DNA of 59,734 nucleotides from positions 1-59,734 of the forward strand of contig JAKLMB010000059.1 of the NCBI GenBank assembly GCA_022813625.1, in the 5' to 3' direction. This stretch comes from Aaosphaeria pasadenensis (taxonomy: Eukaryota > Ascomycota > Dothideomycetes > Pleosporales). This document shows, piece after piece, positions 11,754 through 23,676 of this stretch. The position numbers and the translations under genes were made by a program. Under the pieces are notes generated by a model. It saw only the letters and a list, made by a program, of their open reading frames with translations, made no database searches and was not told the origin of the DNA. The number at the start of each line of letters is the position of its first letter. Position 1 is the stretch's first letter.

Positions 11754-12089
11754 ATGATTCAATCTTTGAACCCCTTCCCATCATCTCAGCTTGACGTAGA
11801 AAGCCAATCCATGGACTCTACATTCATCGTCGACAAAGTTTACTGTACAACCAGTCCCGACCATACACCAGACGATGATTGTTCCATGTGTCCCACATCT
11901 TCTCCATGCGACGTCTACCATGGCAACAATGTTTTGATCGAGCACAATCCCTATAGTCCATTGGTCGACGGCGACAAGGTTTGGTATTGTTCTAGTTGTA
12001 ACGAAGGACCGATCGGGAGCTGGCAAGATGTCTGCGCAATCTGTGGCCATCAAAAATGCTCTAATTGCAAAGAGGAGGAGAGCAAATGA
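11754..12089 (+). CDS. Small zinc-ribbon-like protein, member 1
   Basis: Intronless, 111 residues from the ATG at 11754. The N-terminal 70 residues are acidic and low in structure. The C-terminus (about 77-106) has the pattern W-x-C-x2-C-x11-C-x2-C-G-H-x2-C-x2-C (WYCSSC ... CAICGHQKCSNC). The spacing resembles RanBP2-type zinc fingers or small treble-clef modules, so one or two Zn ions could be bound; which fold applies is unclear. The same C-x2-C-G-H-x2-C-x2-C block occurs in the first domain of the gene at 13529. The first of three similar genes on the + strand within 4 kb. Function unknown; RNA, ubiquitin or protein binding are possibilities for such folds. Confidence 0.7.
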   Translation: MIQSLNPFPSSQLDVESQSMDSTFIVDKVYCTTSPDHTPDDDCSMCPTSSPCDVYHGNNVLIEHNPYSPLVDGDKVWYCSSCNEGPIGSWQDVCAICGHQKCSNCKEEESK

Positions 12090-12519
12090 TGTGCGTATAA
12101 ACGATCCAATACCTTCCAGCGGCCTGTATTGACACGAAACTCCTTATTAGTATCCGTCTCGACCATAGGGAAATCATATTAAACGATTTATATTCACGAC
12201 ATTCGAGGCACACAGCTAGTGCTGTAGTATGACATGGTCGCTGTTTGACATGTATACTCCCACACTTACAAGCTTTGGAAGTCGAAGACAACGTCTTATG
12301 CAATTTTCCCCAGGGTTTAGGCATCTTCATGGTTATCAATAATCGTCGTCGCATACGTTTTATTTCTCTTCTAAGATGTCTGAAGGCCTGTATATGCAGG
12401 ACACCTCTTCACTGAGGCGGTTTTGGGTTTCGATTTTCATAGCACTCTGGAAATACGTATTCCCGTTTATGTTTCTGTAGTATCCAATCATTTTCTCTAC
12501 TCTTCTAGGACCATCCTAC

Positions 12520-13383
12520 ATGTCAAAACCCGCCCCGAATGATCAAATGAAACATCCAACAATGTTGATAGTGAGGAAGATGTTGAATATTCCTCGAGGT
12601 TGTGCGCCGAGCAACAATGGACTGCAGGAACATCATTATTTTTCCAGGATTGCGCACCCGGTATCTGAATGGAGTGTTCTGATCCTGGGTGTTACGCTGT
12701 CCCATTGTCCCAAAAGGGCATTCCGGGGAGGGGGCGCGCTTGGAGGGCGAATTGACAGGGGCCTTCGTCGTCTGACTTCTAGGCACTTCGCCCGGGCAGC
12801 CTTGCCTCCGGTATCTCAAAGGACGATTCGATTTCCCAAGATCGAATTTGCCCTCATGCAGGGATGGAGAAAAAGCTTGTACTTGGAGGATCTATCCCCT
12901 TTCCTTCAAAGGGTCGTCGTAACTGGCAAACAGTACAATCCCACCGCATGGCCACTGTCCTTCATGTCCATCTCAGCTGGCAAGTATTGGCCAAAACATG
13001 ATTTTACTGGTAGTTACACCTGCAAAAGTAGTACCGCTTTGATATTCCTGTCAACTGTAATTCGTTCATTTGCTACTACAGGTATCGATCCTTCTCAGCC
13101 CATGCTAATCCATTGCAATGTTCGGGAAAAGTGCCTTGAGTCATTACCAAGAAGGACCTATCCACACTTTGCGGTGAACATTTTTCGGTCATCCTCCATG
13201 ATTGCGACCGGAATGTCGAATTTTTATTTTTTTTCGGTGGAACGGGAAAGTCAGGGCAAACGGTTGTGGCTGGTGCGAGGCGTTTGCCCTAACGGCGCCC
13301 TCCAAGGTCAAAGTCGAAGGGACATACACCGCCGAAGTGAAGCACTAAACGCCTACTACAAGAGTCCTGCGACACTTCAGTAA
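12520..13383 (+). other. Orphan 287-codon open frame, doubtful gene
   Basis: An ATG-started frame with no internal stop over 864 nt, longer than expected by chance at this base composition. The translation is Ser/Arg-rich with no recognisable domain, signal peptide or repeat, and its N-terminal part has the look of non-coding DNA. Another frame toward its 3' end also reads through a Lys/Val/Glu-rich segment to a stop at about 13350. It lies between two members of the zinc-ribbon family. It could be a lineage-specific gene, a decayed gene or chance. Confidence 0.25.
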
Positions 13384-13528
13384 ATAATACATAAGGTTGT
13401 GCCCTCTTCAAATGTATATATTGATCTTCCCCCCTCGTAGACGTAAAAGGGTATTCCATCTCTTCACCTATACTCTCCATCTTCAAAAAAGCGTTTCGCT
13501 AAAGTCCATCCATTCCATACTACCAGAC

Positions 13529-14056
13529 ATGTCTTCTTCCTACGAGTGGCTTTGCTGCTACTGCAGCGATGCAGTCATCAGCTGCTCTGTTAGTGAGCAG
13601 TGCTTCAATTGTGGCCATATACTCTGCTCTGGGTGCGCCGTAGAAGACCCCAAGCATAGCACAGCTTCTGGTACGTTCTCTCAATGTCTCCGAAAACAAA
13701 ACACCCTGTTGACCTCAAAAGTTACCAATAAACTACAAACAACACTCACAAATAATGGGCTCGAAACCATTCGGTCAATGTCGTCTTGCATGCACGGGTC
13801 CGATCAACCACTGAGAAGGATCGACGTCCTAGAGACTGACCCAGCATCCCGACAACACGCATGTTTCGCGCACCCTACCACCAACATCGAAAATCTCAAT
13901 TCCGGGATTAGAAGCTACGGGAACGATACTGAGTACCGGTGGACATGTTGCAACTGCCACTTCAGCCAGAACAACCTCGCACACGACGGAGCCTGCGCGG
14001 GATGTCAGCACTGGAGGGATAAATACTGCATCGTTACGAAGGTCATCTACGAATAG
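13529..14056 (+). CDS. Zinc-ribbon-like protein with two Cys-rich domains, member 2
   Basis: 175 residues if unspliced, from the ATG at 13529 (the open frame continues upstream, but this ATG directly precedes the first domain). Domain 1 (about residues 6-37) has W-x-C-C-x-C-x12-C-x2-C-G-H-x2-C-x2-C (EWLCCYC ... CFNCGHILCSGC), matching member 1. Domain 2 (about 137-168) has W-x-C-C-N-C-x12-C-x2-C-x-H (YRWTCCNC ... CAGCQHW), matching member 3. It therefore combines both subtypes. A GTACGT at about 13671, just after domain 1, could be a splice donor, and the Ser/Thr-rich linker might be partly intronic. Function unknown; zinc binding is inferred from the cysteines. Confidence 0.65.
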   Translation: MSSSYEWLCCYCSDAVISCSVSEQCFNCGHILCSGCAVEDPKHSTASGTFSQCLRKQNTLLTSKVTNKLQTTLTNNGLETIRSMSSCMHGSDQPLRRIDVLETDPASRQHACFAHPTTNIENLNSGIRSYGNDTEYRWTCCNCHFSQNNLAHDGACAGCQHWRDKYCIVTKVIYE

Positions 14057-14630
14057 ATGGCACCGCAATGCTGCATAGGTATCTGAATGGATAAACATGA
14101 ATTGTGAGTGATCTGTCGGATAGACTTGGGGGTCAAAGTTCTGGCTGACTGAAACAGTGATGCATTTGGAAGTCAACACCGGGTGGGCGGAGTCAAGGGC
14201 TCAATGCTTCGGAACCGGAGATGGAGCTGCACTGTTGATAGGAATGATTTTTAGGCGTTGTTGCTATATCGAGGAAGGGCGCTGTTTTTGTTTGTAGAAC
14301 ATTGGTTTCATGAACGATTATAAGATTGCATAGCTCTGGAACTTACTCATCTCGAGGCCTTATCGCCGCGAGCACGCATCTGTATTGGCTGGGTTTCGTT
14401 CATCAAATGGCGAATCTGTTTTTTTTTCGGTATTAGATTCTTTTGGGATTTTGGCGTTTCTCTATCTTTGTAGTACTACTAGAAGGTTCCCAGCATGACG
14501 AATAGACTCTATCACAACAACCACAATTCATGTTCAGAAACATCAATGAGTCTACACTGCCCGGCCTCTCCGTGCTGAGACCATCTTACATTGCATACCC
14601 AATATCCTTGTACTTGACATAGCCCAAACT

Positions 14631-14760
14631 GGCCTATAATCTGCGGCCCGGAATCTGAGGCCAATGATCAAGGCCATATTTGCCTATAATGTCATGCCTG
14701 CCTAGGCCGACTTCGAGGCCAATCTTTGCCTCACGCTAAACCAAATTGTCACTGAGGCCT
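14631..14760. repeat. Cluster of short direct repeats (GCCTATAAT and GAGGCCAAT)
   Basis: GCCTATAAT occurs at 14632-14640 and 14682-14690. GAGGCCAAT occurs at 14657-14665 and 14715-14723, with a related GAGGCCT at 14754-14760 and further GGCC words between. The repeats lie about 670-800 nt upstream of member 3. They may be a cluster of binding sites or simple sequence drift. Confidence 0.45.
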
Positions 14761-15198
14761 TGATCCCGCTTTGTAAGTCCACTCCGTATGACTTCTCGTT
14801 GACTTGATATCATGCTTATTGTCGTTGCATAGAAGGGGCTTGGAAGCAAGACCTAGGACATTGAACAGATGTGTGCTCATGCCCGCCAGAAAGCTCGCCC
14901 CTTTGTCCTACATGAATCCTTCGGTCTTCCCGTCCCCAAATCAAACACTTCAAGAGAATGACTTGGAATTTGCTATACCCGCCTCCAGTTGCCCTGGCTA
15001 ACCATATTTTCCTGGCAGGGCCAATTTTCCCGCACATGCTGTCAAAGCTGGCCCTGTGAATCACTCTGGGGCGGACCTTTAAGGCAGTCCAAGAGTTCTT
15101 TGGGAAAGTGACTGAGGTGGTAAATTATCTTGCTGCGGTCCGTCCTCCATTCCCTCATTGCCCCCTTCACGAAAGGACTTTTTTGAGTACGAAGGTTC

Positions 15199-15207
15199 TA
15201 TATATAA
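15199..15207 (+). promoter_or_regulatory. TATA box of zinc-ribbon gene 3
   Basis: TATATATAA lies about 227 nt upstream of the start codon at 15434, preceded by a mixed region and followed by a CA-rich leader typical of fungal 5' UTRs. Confidence 0.45.
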
Positions 15208-15433
15208 GGAGCTCAGAAGTTCATCGAACTTTGCATCAAACACGTTCTTCCCCATCACGAGCAAACCACGGACTACAGTCCAAAGAGCTTCAACAAAATT
15301 TGCAACCTAGCTCTCATTCGCACAGACATACAAAACTATTGTGTCGCTTCCCTTGCAAGAATTTACGAGCCCGTTGTCTGCGATCTTCTTAAAACATCCA
15401 AGTCTTGCTAGAATAGCGATATCAGTAGCAGCC

Positions 15434-15658
15434 ATGGCCACGACAAGCTCTCGCCATCAATCCCACAACCACCACCAAAACCATTCCGCTGGTGTATCTA
15501 CGCATGGATCGACTCAAGTGGAGTACTACTGGAGGTGCTGCAACTGTGGGCACGATAATCTTCTTGCTATCCATGCCGCATGTGCGGAATGCCGAAATCA
15601 CTGGTACAACGAGCGAGAGTGCAAGGTCCTACGATGTGTTCAAAAGAGCCAGCACTAA
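15434..15658 (+). CDS. Small zinc-ribbon-like protein, member 3
   Basis: 74 residues from the ATG at 15434. The first 28 residues are His/Ser/Gln-rich. The rest has the pattern W-x-C-C-N-C-x11-C-x2-C-x2-H (YYWRCCNC ... CAECRNHW) followed by two more cysteines near the end (ECKVLRC), closely parallel to the second domain of the 13529 gene. A TATA box and CA-rich leader precede it. The His-rich N-terminus could bind metal too. Function unknown. The orientation and similarity to the two upstream genes indicate local duplication. Confidence 0.7.
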   Translation: MATTSSRHQSHNHHQNHSAGVSTHGSTQVEYYWRCCNCGHDNLLAIHAACAECRNHWYNERECKVLRCVQKSQH

Positions 15659-17518
15659 GCAGAAATAATCTTTCACGATAATCATCCCCCCCTTCACTCG
15701 GGGATGACAACGACAACGACGACGACGACGGATACCGCCCGTGAGGGGTGTATGCTGGAGGATCCGGGGAACGGTAGGGGCGGAAATGATCGAACGGTTG
15801 TGGCGGACACTATCCGGATAGGCAACTGCATGGAAGGTATTTTCCAGACGTCTCGAGAAGCCAATCCTTTTATGTTCAGCCTTGTTGGATTCGAGGGGTG
15901 GTGATCTAAGCGTTGATCTCTTGGGAGAGTGGTGGTGGTCTGTGGAGGCGGGTGAGGATACTGGGTATACGATATGGGGCCGTCTGACGTGTTAACCTTC
16001 CTTTTCTGTATGCTTGACGTCCGTTTCCAGGGTTCTCTATATTGGTTGTTCTTTGGTTTTCTTTTTCCTCCTGGATTTAGACTCTGTGGTATTAGCTAGT
16101 TCCTATGCATGTAAGCCTGGTGTCTATGGTGTATGTAACAATCTCTATTTTATGTTTGGACCCCTACCTTCTATGACCTTTCCAGGTTTAACTGATCGAC
16201 ATCATTAACGAGAAAATGTGACAATGATTCATTTACCACAGTACTGGAACACTCAACGTGAGCTTAAGCTTCACAGATCCTGTTCCACTTCGAACCCAGT
16301 TCATCCGTGCGCGCGATTGCGCCCCTAGTTGTCTGTCCAGTTCAACCTATGTAATACCTCCGCCTGAGTACACCGCCTGTATTCTAAAGAGTAGTGGGCT
16401 AGGGAACTTCTAACCGGTACTCTCAGCACAGCCCTCACTCGACATTCTTCATTAACTGCGGCAGGCCTTCCAAGGCGGACCTTGAACCGAAAGATGCATC
16501 TTGAATTTTGAGACACTTATGCATTGCTGTAATTCGAACGTGGACAGTGGAACAACCTGCGATCGAGTGGGCCTTGCATGCCCGGGACATTCAGCCTCGG
16601 ATCTGACCTGCCAGCCCCCAAGAGATGAGCCGATGGTAAAATTTCCGTACGCATCCTTCTCTAAATGTAGTATCGATCATGCATGCTAAAACAGGGATTT
16701 ATCGAAAAACAGTTTCCCGATTGCTTTTTCTGCGCATTTCCACCGTGCAGGATTCGACATGTCGTTGTGCGCAAGAGTGAGGGGATCAAGAACTGGAGGA
16801 CGGGGGCATTGCACCCCCCCCCCCCCCCCCACCCAGCTGCCAATATGCCCACCGCCAATGCTGTTGCCTAAGGACAGGCGGAATTCCGCCAAAAATCATA
16901 CCCGAGGACGAGAGCGCACGACGAAACCCAAGCATCGCGCCCGCTGAGTTGGTGTTGTCTATTGCTTCGCCCGTGTACTACGTGTAATTCTGCCCTAGTA
17001 ATCTCGGTGGACGTCGAATTTAAGGGCTTGTCGCTGGGCCACATGGTTGGGCTCGCGGGTTGTTCTCATCGCCTCCGGCCCTTGCCCCTTGACCTTCATC
17101 CCCTTGTCGCCCTGTAGGGCCACGAGGCGACAGGGCGATCAAACAAACAAGTACCGGGCGAAGGAATATTATGGGACTGCAACTTTAATAACAGGAGATG
17201 CCTGACTTCCCAGGCGAGGTCCCATGGCGGAGAATTGCAATTGGAGACGACGGTGATGGGTGGCGCAGCAGACTGGCGTAGATTGTCAGGTGCTCTCCAT
17301 GCCTGGTAGACCATCAGAGAGCACCGATTTACCTTGCACTCTTTTACCAAATACGAAAACAAGATACAACGCACTTTCGGGATGGTCTTGAAATCAAGGC
17401 ATGCATTCTCTATGTCGGGAGCTGTGTCATCTTTCCTTGTGATCATGGCCGACGATCCATTTTCTCCTTTCAGACGAGTGGTACTTCTCCTTTATAGTTT
17501 ACTAATTTACCTTAAATT
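15659..17518. other. 1.9-kb region without a supported gene
   Basis: Starts with a GAC/ACG trinucleotide run (about 15705-15730). No splice-consistent coding region, RNA gene or transposon end was found. It includes the poly-C run listed separately. Confidence 0.45.
16814..16830. repeat. poly-C tract (17 nt)
   Basis: Uninterrupted run of 17 C inside the intergenic region before the HET gene. Confidence 0.85.
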
Positions 17519-19632
17519 CTATATTACCGTATAAGCAATAGATTGCAACCGCTTCAACAATTGCCGATTAGGTAAGAGTCTGACGGAGAACGTGCCAATA
17601 CGGCGAAACGTATTCCCTTCGACCACTTCCAGCACCAGTCCAAACAGTCGCATACCGGCCCCCATCTTCCACATCTCGCACTCGAATATGGGTGCGCACC
17701 AGACGTCTTTGGTTAAATTGGAATCGTTGAAATCGTCGAAGATGACTTCATTCCATGTGTCATCTTCCATATAGGTAAATTCTGCGTCCGGCTCAATATC
17801 TTCACGATGCTGGTAGATAGACGAAATGCAATATGAGATGCCCTGTGCCCTTTCAATCCCTCTCCCAACTGTCTCGACCTCGGGCCCTTTTGGCACAATG
17901 CTCACTTTTGCGAGCGGGCCTGTCATGCAGAGCAAAAGATGGCAGCCAACTTGAGGTCCATCCTGGCCCTTCCCGCCATCTTCGTTGACTACAAAATGGG
18001 AAATAACAGGTGAACGCTTGATCCCCAATGACCACGCTGTCCAGACCTGACAATCGAGGGAAGCCCAGGACCAAGAGGGTGCACGGTATTCATTGGGACG
18101 AACATGCCCCCACTTGCTCCTATCCAACGCAGAGCGTACCCAGACAAGACAATATGGAAAGTCAGTCTCCCACATGCCAACCCAGTAGTTTCCACGATCC
18201 AGACCTCCAGTCTTCATAGCGGACACTAAGCCAGAAAGAGCTATAAGCTTATCCTTGCCAAAGGTGAGCGCGCAGTTGCTGTAGTTCTGCACCAGGTTAG
18301 ACCACGCTTCGTCTCTATGTTGGCCAGGAGGGTCGGTCTTCCAGAAACGATTTCGCGAGTGATGAACATGCTGCAAGACGTCCGGCACTTTGCGTGGATA
18401 CGTATCGGTGGCCGCGAGGCTTCGGCACTCCCACATGAGTCCGGACTTAGTGAAGTGTACCATGCGGGTTGCCAGTAACCTCTCTTGCACTACCCACGCA
18501 CGTCGCAGCAAAGGTTGGTCCAGAAAATCTTTCAGCCAACAAATGCTGTTCTCGATCACCACATATCTGTTAGCCGGTGCAATCGCCCAGGTTATCAACC
18601 CAACAGAAGCACTCCCACTCGAGTCTCTTTCGAACAGACTGCAATTCGAGTCTGCACATCCAGTTGCCCCGATATTGATCACACCGGTCGAATAGGTCTT
18701 GCCCATTAGAGCCGACTCTTTGAACCAGTCTTCTTCTAAATCTTGGCATATGCAGAGAGAGTCTATCCATAGGTACTGAATGGAGAGACGTCGGCACACG
18801 TCGATTGCGTCTAAGAAGACTCTTGGTAGGTTTGCACGATCAATGCCTTGCTTTAGTTGTCCTTCATTGTGGGTGAGTAGTCTTAGGGGCTGGTATTTTC
18901 CCCAGCAGTGACTAAGTGTAGCATACGCTGGCCTTTGGTGGTCGCTTCGCGTTGCAGTGAAGTTACTATCGCCCATGGTTGTGACGAGTCTTATTGAATC
19001 GACTGAGTCTGCCCGACCGATGTCAATCAATCGAGCAGGAAAATACGATTCCTCGTTGAACACAGATCGACACTGCTCGTGGTTTTTCACACATTCTTCA
19101 TACCAAACCGGAAGCATATACATAGGATCACCTCGTTCCGCTTCAGCCGCACCATCGCCATGTTCCATCTGGTCAACTACATAGAACGGTCAGCTCTTCA
19201 GAAGACTTAACCACAATCACTCTCTTAAACCCCACCCCGCGAAACACAGAGCTCATCTCGCAACTTACAAGGCACCATCTCAAAAGCCAACACCCTGGAT
19301 ATCTCCTCCTGCCCCGCGATCCGCGAAACTTGGATCTCCAACTCCATCTTCCTACCATCCTTGACCGCATGCTCGAGCCCCGTACACCCGTGCACGATCC
19401 TGAACGTCGTGCGAGCCCGGACATCCCTCGCCGCGGCCTTGTCTGCGGCCGTTGCGGCGAGGAATTGGCATTCAGACCAGATGGCTCTGCAAATGCGACA
19501 GCCCTCGCTTGCGGCTTGCTGGAGATGGGAGAGAGAGTCATGGTGAGGGCCTGATACCGAGGAAGTCCATTCTTCGTCAGACAATGTCCAGGGGAAAGCG
19601 AATATTTCGGTGCATGTCTTGCAGAAAGACAT
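17519..19632 (-). CDS. HET-domain (heterokaryon incompatibility) protein
   Basis: Two exons on the minus strand, 19269-19632 and 17519-19176, with a 92-nt intron (GTAAGT donor, TATGTAG acceptor), give 673 residues. The N-terminal exon is Cys-rich and typical of the segment before HET domains (MSFCKTCTEIF ... GCRICRAIW). The HET domain starts with AYATLSHCWG (about residues 205-214) and contains the second block YLWIDSLCICQD (about 256-267) and the ALMGKTYSTG segment; RAWVVQERLLATR follows. Such proteins trigger programmed cell death or allorecognition when partnered with a sensor; no NACHT, ankyrin or WD repeats are attached here. The C-terminal 300 residues carry no further recognised domain. 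All three HET blocks are intact, so it appears functional. It is isolated, with about 1.2-1.9 kb of empty DNA on both sides. Confidence 0.92.
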
Positions 19633-20876
19633 GGCGGTTTCGGAGTATACTACGGCATGTTATGAGTGCCACATTGTTCTTGTTTAAGTTGGTGGAGTGT
19701 TGTCGAGATTGACGATCGAGGCTGAGGGTTGAAGAGATGTGGGGTAATCCCCTTCTGATCAGGCTGCCGTATAATTAGAAATTATTAGTTACTTTTCACC
19801 CGTCCAGATAATGGCATTTGAGACTGTCCATATTCGGATTTGCCATACGGGAAACAAAACCTCCATTTGTTCACTCATGCAGATGTACATACAGCCTCCC
19901 AATATCTTTGCTATGTGCTTAGAAAAACCCCCGCCCACGTGCATCACCGTCTCGCCTGAATGCGAGAAATGCGACAGCAAGGCGCAGCACAGCTCCCACG
20001 TTGCGCTGCGGGATATAAGGCAGCGGCCTCCCATGCGACCGGTCTGAACTGGTTGTCGGTGTTTGCCTTTTTTTGCCTGATGATTCTTACGCGAAGATCG
20101 GCACTCGTTGCAGGCAGTCCCCCGGGAGCGCATGCATCGGCGCCCGCCGCCTTCGCCTAGGGGTAAGGGGTGGGGTCTGCCGTGTTGTTGTTTTTGTAGC
20201 ACAGTCATCTCTTCAGGGCAATAATGTCTAGCAGAGGGAAAACAGATGTTATCCTATGAAGTTCCTCTAGTACTGCTAGTGTCGTCGTTTTGGAGGAGGC
20301 AGTGATGTACATCCCGTACGCGGGCGGGAAACGAAGTACACAAAGGGCACGAATCCTCTTAAGTATATACAGTCACAAGAAATTGGGATTTCAGGGTCAG
20401 CACAGATAGATCACCATATTTGTAAACGATTCAAGTTTGTATCATAATCCATTATTGTTCATGTTAAAGCTGAGAAATTGCACAGACTGGTAGCGACCGA
20501 GAACGGTAGGCAGAGACCGATTTCAATGCAGAACTCTATGCATGCTATGACAATCTATCGTCCCTATTGGGTATCATGATAAAGGCCATATCAAACATCG
20601 AATTGAAGAGGCTAGGAAAAGGAGAAAAGAAGAGGACTTTCCAAAGTACGTCATGTATAGGTCGTCCGTGGTATAAGAAGATATGTCCACGAGGACCGGA
20701 GGATACGTATACCAGATACCAAAGGAGCTGAAAAACTGCCTAGAGTGAAAGAGAAACATATAAACCGTAATTGGCCAAGGTTGAAAGAAAAAGACCTGGA
20801 CAAAAAAGACTATACCACCCAGACGAAGGAAACCGTGGTCATGACGGGTACATGACACAGAGAAATACCAGTGAGG
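19633..20876. other. Intergenic region between HET and transporter genes
   Basis: 1.2 kb with no supported gene. It holds the HET promoter on one side and the 3' region of the transporter on the other. Confidence 0.45.
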
Positions 20877-22624
20877 TTAGACAGCATCACGATGCTCCAC
20901 TGTGGCAGCTGCCTTGGCAACCATGATCTCGGTGTCCTCTTGGGCAGGCTCGTTGGAGTACGTAGTATGCGGGATCCATTTGGAGCTAGTGCGTGGGGTC
21001 GTCTCTTCGAGCATGCGGTCGACCTGCTCAAGGGAAAGCCCCTTGGTCTCCGGAACGAAGAAGTATGCAAAGAGGACGCAGACAGTGCAGGTAGTACCCC
21101 AGATGAAGAATACCTTTGCCTTTAAGTTACCCTGATCCTCTGCCATCAAATAGGGAGTAATGAAACCAATGATGAAGTTCCAAAACCAATTTGATGCCGT
21201 AGAAAGAGCAACACCCTTCGCACGAATCGGAAGAGGGAAAATCTCTCCAATGACAACCCAGGCCGCGGGGCCCCACGTCGAAGCAAAGAAGAAGATGTAG
21301 AAGCAAGTGAAGACGATGAGACAATAGCCGGCAGCGTTGGATCCGGGGAGGGCAGTGCCAACACCAGCAATGATGAACTCACAAACAAGCATACCAACGG
21401 CGCCGTAGATGAGGAGAATACGTCGGCCGAAACGCTCGATAGTCCAGAAAGAGAGAGGAGTCGAGCCGACATTGACGGCAGTCGTGATCATGGAGATGAC
21501 GAATGGGTTCTTGAGACCGACGGACTGGAAGATGGTGGTACCATAGTAGAAAATGAAGTTGACGCCAGTCCACTGTTGCATCATCTGCAAAGCCATGCCG
21601 AGAACTACGCGGCGGAGGTTGGAGGATGGTGTCCAGCCACCACGGAAGCAGTCCATCCAGGAGATTTGCATGTTCTCCATCTCGTAGCGAAAGTTGGCGA
21701 CTAACTCGGCAAGCTCATCCTTGATATATTGAGACTCTACAGGCTGGCCACGAAGGGTTGCAAGGGCTTTGGCGGCACGATCATATTGGTCGTTCTTGAC
21801 GTAGTAGCGTGGAGACTCTGGCAGGAAGAAGAGACCACCGGCGAGAATGATTGCCCAGAGCCACTGTATCGCCATAGGAATTCGGTAAGAGGAGGTCGTA
21901 GTGTTATGCTCGGTCGCTTTATCGATGACAGCAGCGAGCAGGAGACCGATGGTGATACAGAACTGGTAACCAGAGACAATTGCTCCACGAATGGATTTCG
22001 GCGCAATCTCAGACATGTATAGGATAATGATGGCAGAAACGAAACCAACACCAATACCAGCAATGAGACGGCCAGGTACCAACAAGGAAACGGTAGTGGA
22101 TGCGACCTGGAGAGCCACACCGACAGAGAAGATACCGCATCCCGCAATGATGGTCGAGCGGCGGCCAATCCCTGGCAGAAGTCAGCGAATTTGGTTCGGT
22201 CACGTGGAAAGTGAAGGTGAAGTTGAAACTTACAATCAGCCACAGAGCCAGCGAAAAGGGCTCCGAAGAAGGTGCCGGCAGAGAGGATGGAGACAATCAG
22301 GGATTGCTGAGCCGCGGTATATAGTAAACCATTGGAAGCATCCTTGCTTGTGGATGGGCCTATTTGCGTGTTGGTAAGTTTCAAGTTTGGTTGGTGTTGT
22401 TTACAGTCTTCTCAAATGGCAAAACAAGGGTGGGAATACGTACTGCCAAACTCCTCCTTGAAGTAGTTCATGCCCATCACACCATTGATGTATCCAGAAT
22501 CATAGCCAAAGAGAATACCTCCAAAGGCAGCAAATACACAGAGGAGATAGCCGCGGAGGGTGACTGGAGCCTCCACGCGGTCGAGGTTACCGCGCGGAGC
22601 GGAAGAAGGGCCCCAGGCGGGCAT
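20877..22624 (-). CDS. MFS hexose transporter (high-affinity monosaccharide type)
   Basis: Three exons: 22444-22624, 22234-22359 and 20877-22171. Removing introns of 84 and 62 nt gives 533 residues, the usual length. The ATG at 22624 gives the N-terminus MPAWGPSSAPRG. Sugar-porter signatures are present: FGGILFGYDSGYINGVMGM in helix 1, the loop DWIGRRST, GRLIAGIGVGF, PESPRYY before the central loop, QQWTGVNFIFYYG in helix 7 and PETKGLSLEQVDRM after helix 12. Twelve membrane segments are expected, at the plasma membrane. Hexose/H+ symport is the likely role; the sugar cannot be read. The next gene, about 1 kb upstream and in the same orientation, is a Zn2Cys6 regulator, a common pairing for sugar catabolism, but a link is only inferred. 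Confidence 0.93.
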
Positions 22625-23676
22625 CGTGGGTCGTAGTTGATGCAAGGGATTACTTCTGCGGTTGCGGGTAGTTTGTAACTGAGAATGATGAAGTTGGTTT
22701 CGCGTGCAGTATTGGTTGTTGTTGTAACGCAAGGGAGAGAGGTTGTTGAGTGTGGGGGGAAATCAGTGGATGGAATGAGATCTTAAGTACAGGTGCCTCA
22801 GTGCGGCCTGGCAACTTCACTTTGTGCCGGACGCAGCGAACAGACCCCCACGTGAGCAGCGCGGTGACGATGATGATCAAGTGATTGCGAGAAGACAAAA
22901 GACCTTCACTTTGGAGCGCGCCGCAACGGGAGTGAACGGAATGTGCGACTTTGGCTGCACTTCCCAATGCGGAAATATCATGGAGATGGAGGAGTGGAGA
23001 GCCGTCTACCCGCTATGTACTGTCATGTATATACTTTCATGAGAACATCAACATCATAACTTCCAGAACGGCTGACCCAGAACATAAAATGTCATAATAA
23101 TTGCATTATCCTTTGGGGGTTACAATCCGTATCTCGCAGAGGTGATATTCGCGGCCGCGAATTGGTCCGTGTCCAGGTGCCCCAGAACACATTCGCAGCC
23201 TTCTCAACATCAGCCAAGGGCAAATTTCATAAGTGAAGTCATCGTGAAGGTAGAAACAAAATAATTCAAAGTAGATAGCATCCACCCGGATTTCCTCGGC
23301 TCAGTTGTACATTTTGGCCGCATCCGTCATGTCGCCTCCAATGTATGTATCCCGTGGACATCCCGCGACCATCCCACCCAGTGTAGAAGACAGTGCGCTT
23401 TGTTTACCCCTCCGAAAGTGGGAAAAACGGAATCTCTGGCGTGTGATTGGCTAACGTGACAATTGAACCAGTTGGTCATGGTTACAATATCGTGAGACCT
23501 TCCCGGTTGTTGCTCGTGAAGATGAAACGCTCTTCTTTTATGTGACCAACACATTTCGGGTCGACAACCGGCGCTGTGGTGCTGTAGAGGTTTCCAAGAC
23601 CTTAGGTTGGTAACCGCGTTCCAATTGAATGACGGCGATGTTTTAAACCCTCATATTTGCTGGGGATGTACCCCAT
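22625..23676. other. Promoter region of the hexose transporter gene
   Basis: 1.05 kb of non-coding DNA between the transporter start and the 3' end of the Zn2Cys6 gene. It contains CCCCAC-type words (for example CCCCCACGTG near 22846), which resemble stress or glucose-repressor sites. No gene seen. Confidence 0.4.

Larger units (their letters stand above)
14057..15433. other. Intergenic region between zinc-ribbon genes 2 and 3
   Basis: No supported gene. It contains the direct-repeat patch at 14631-14760 and the TATA box of member 3; the rest holds only short open frames. Confidence 0.45.
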
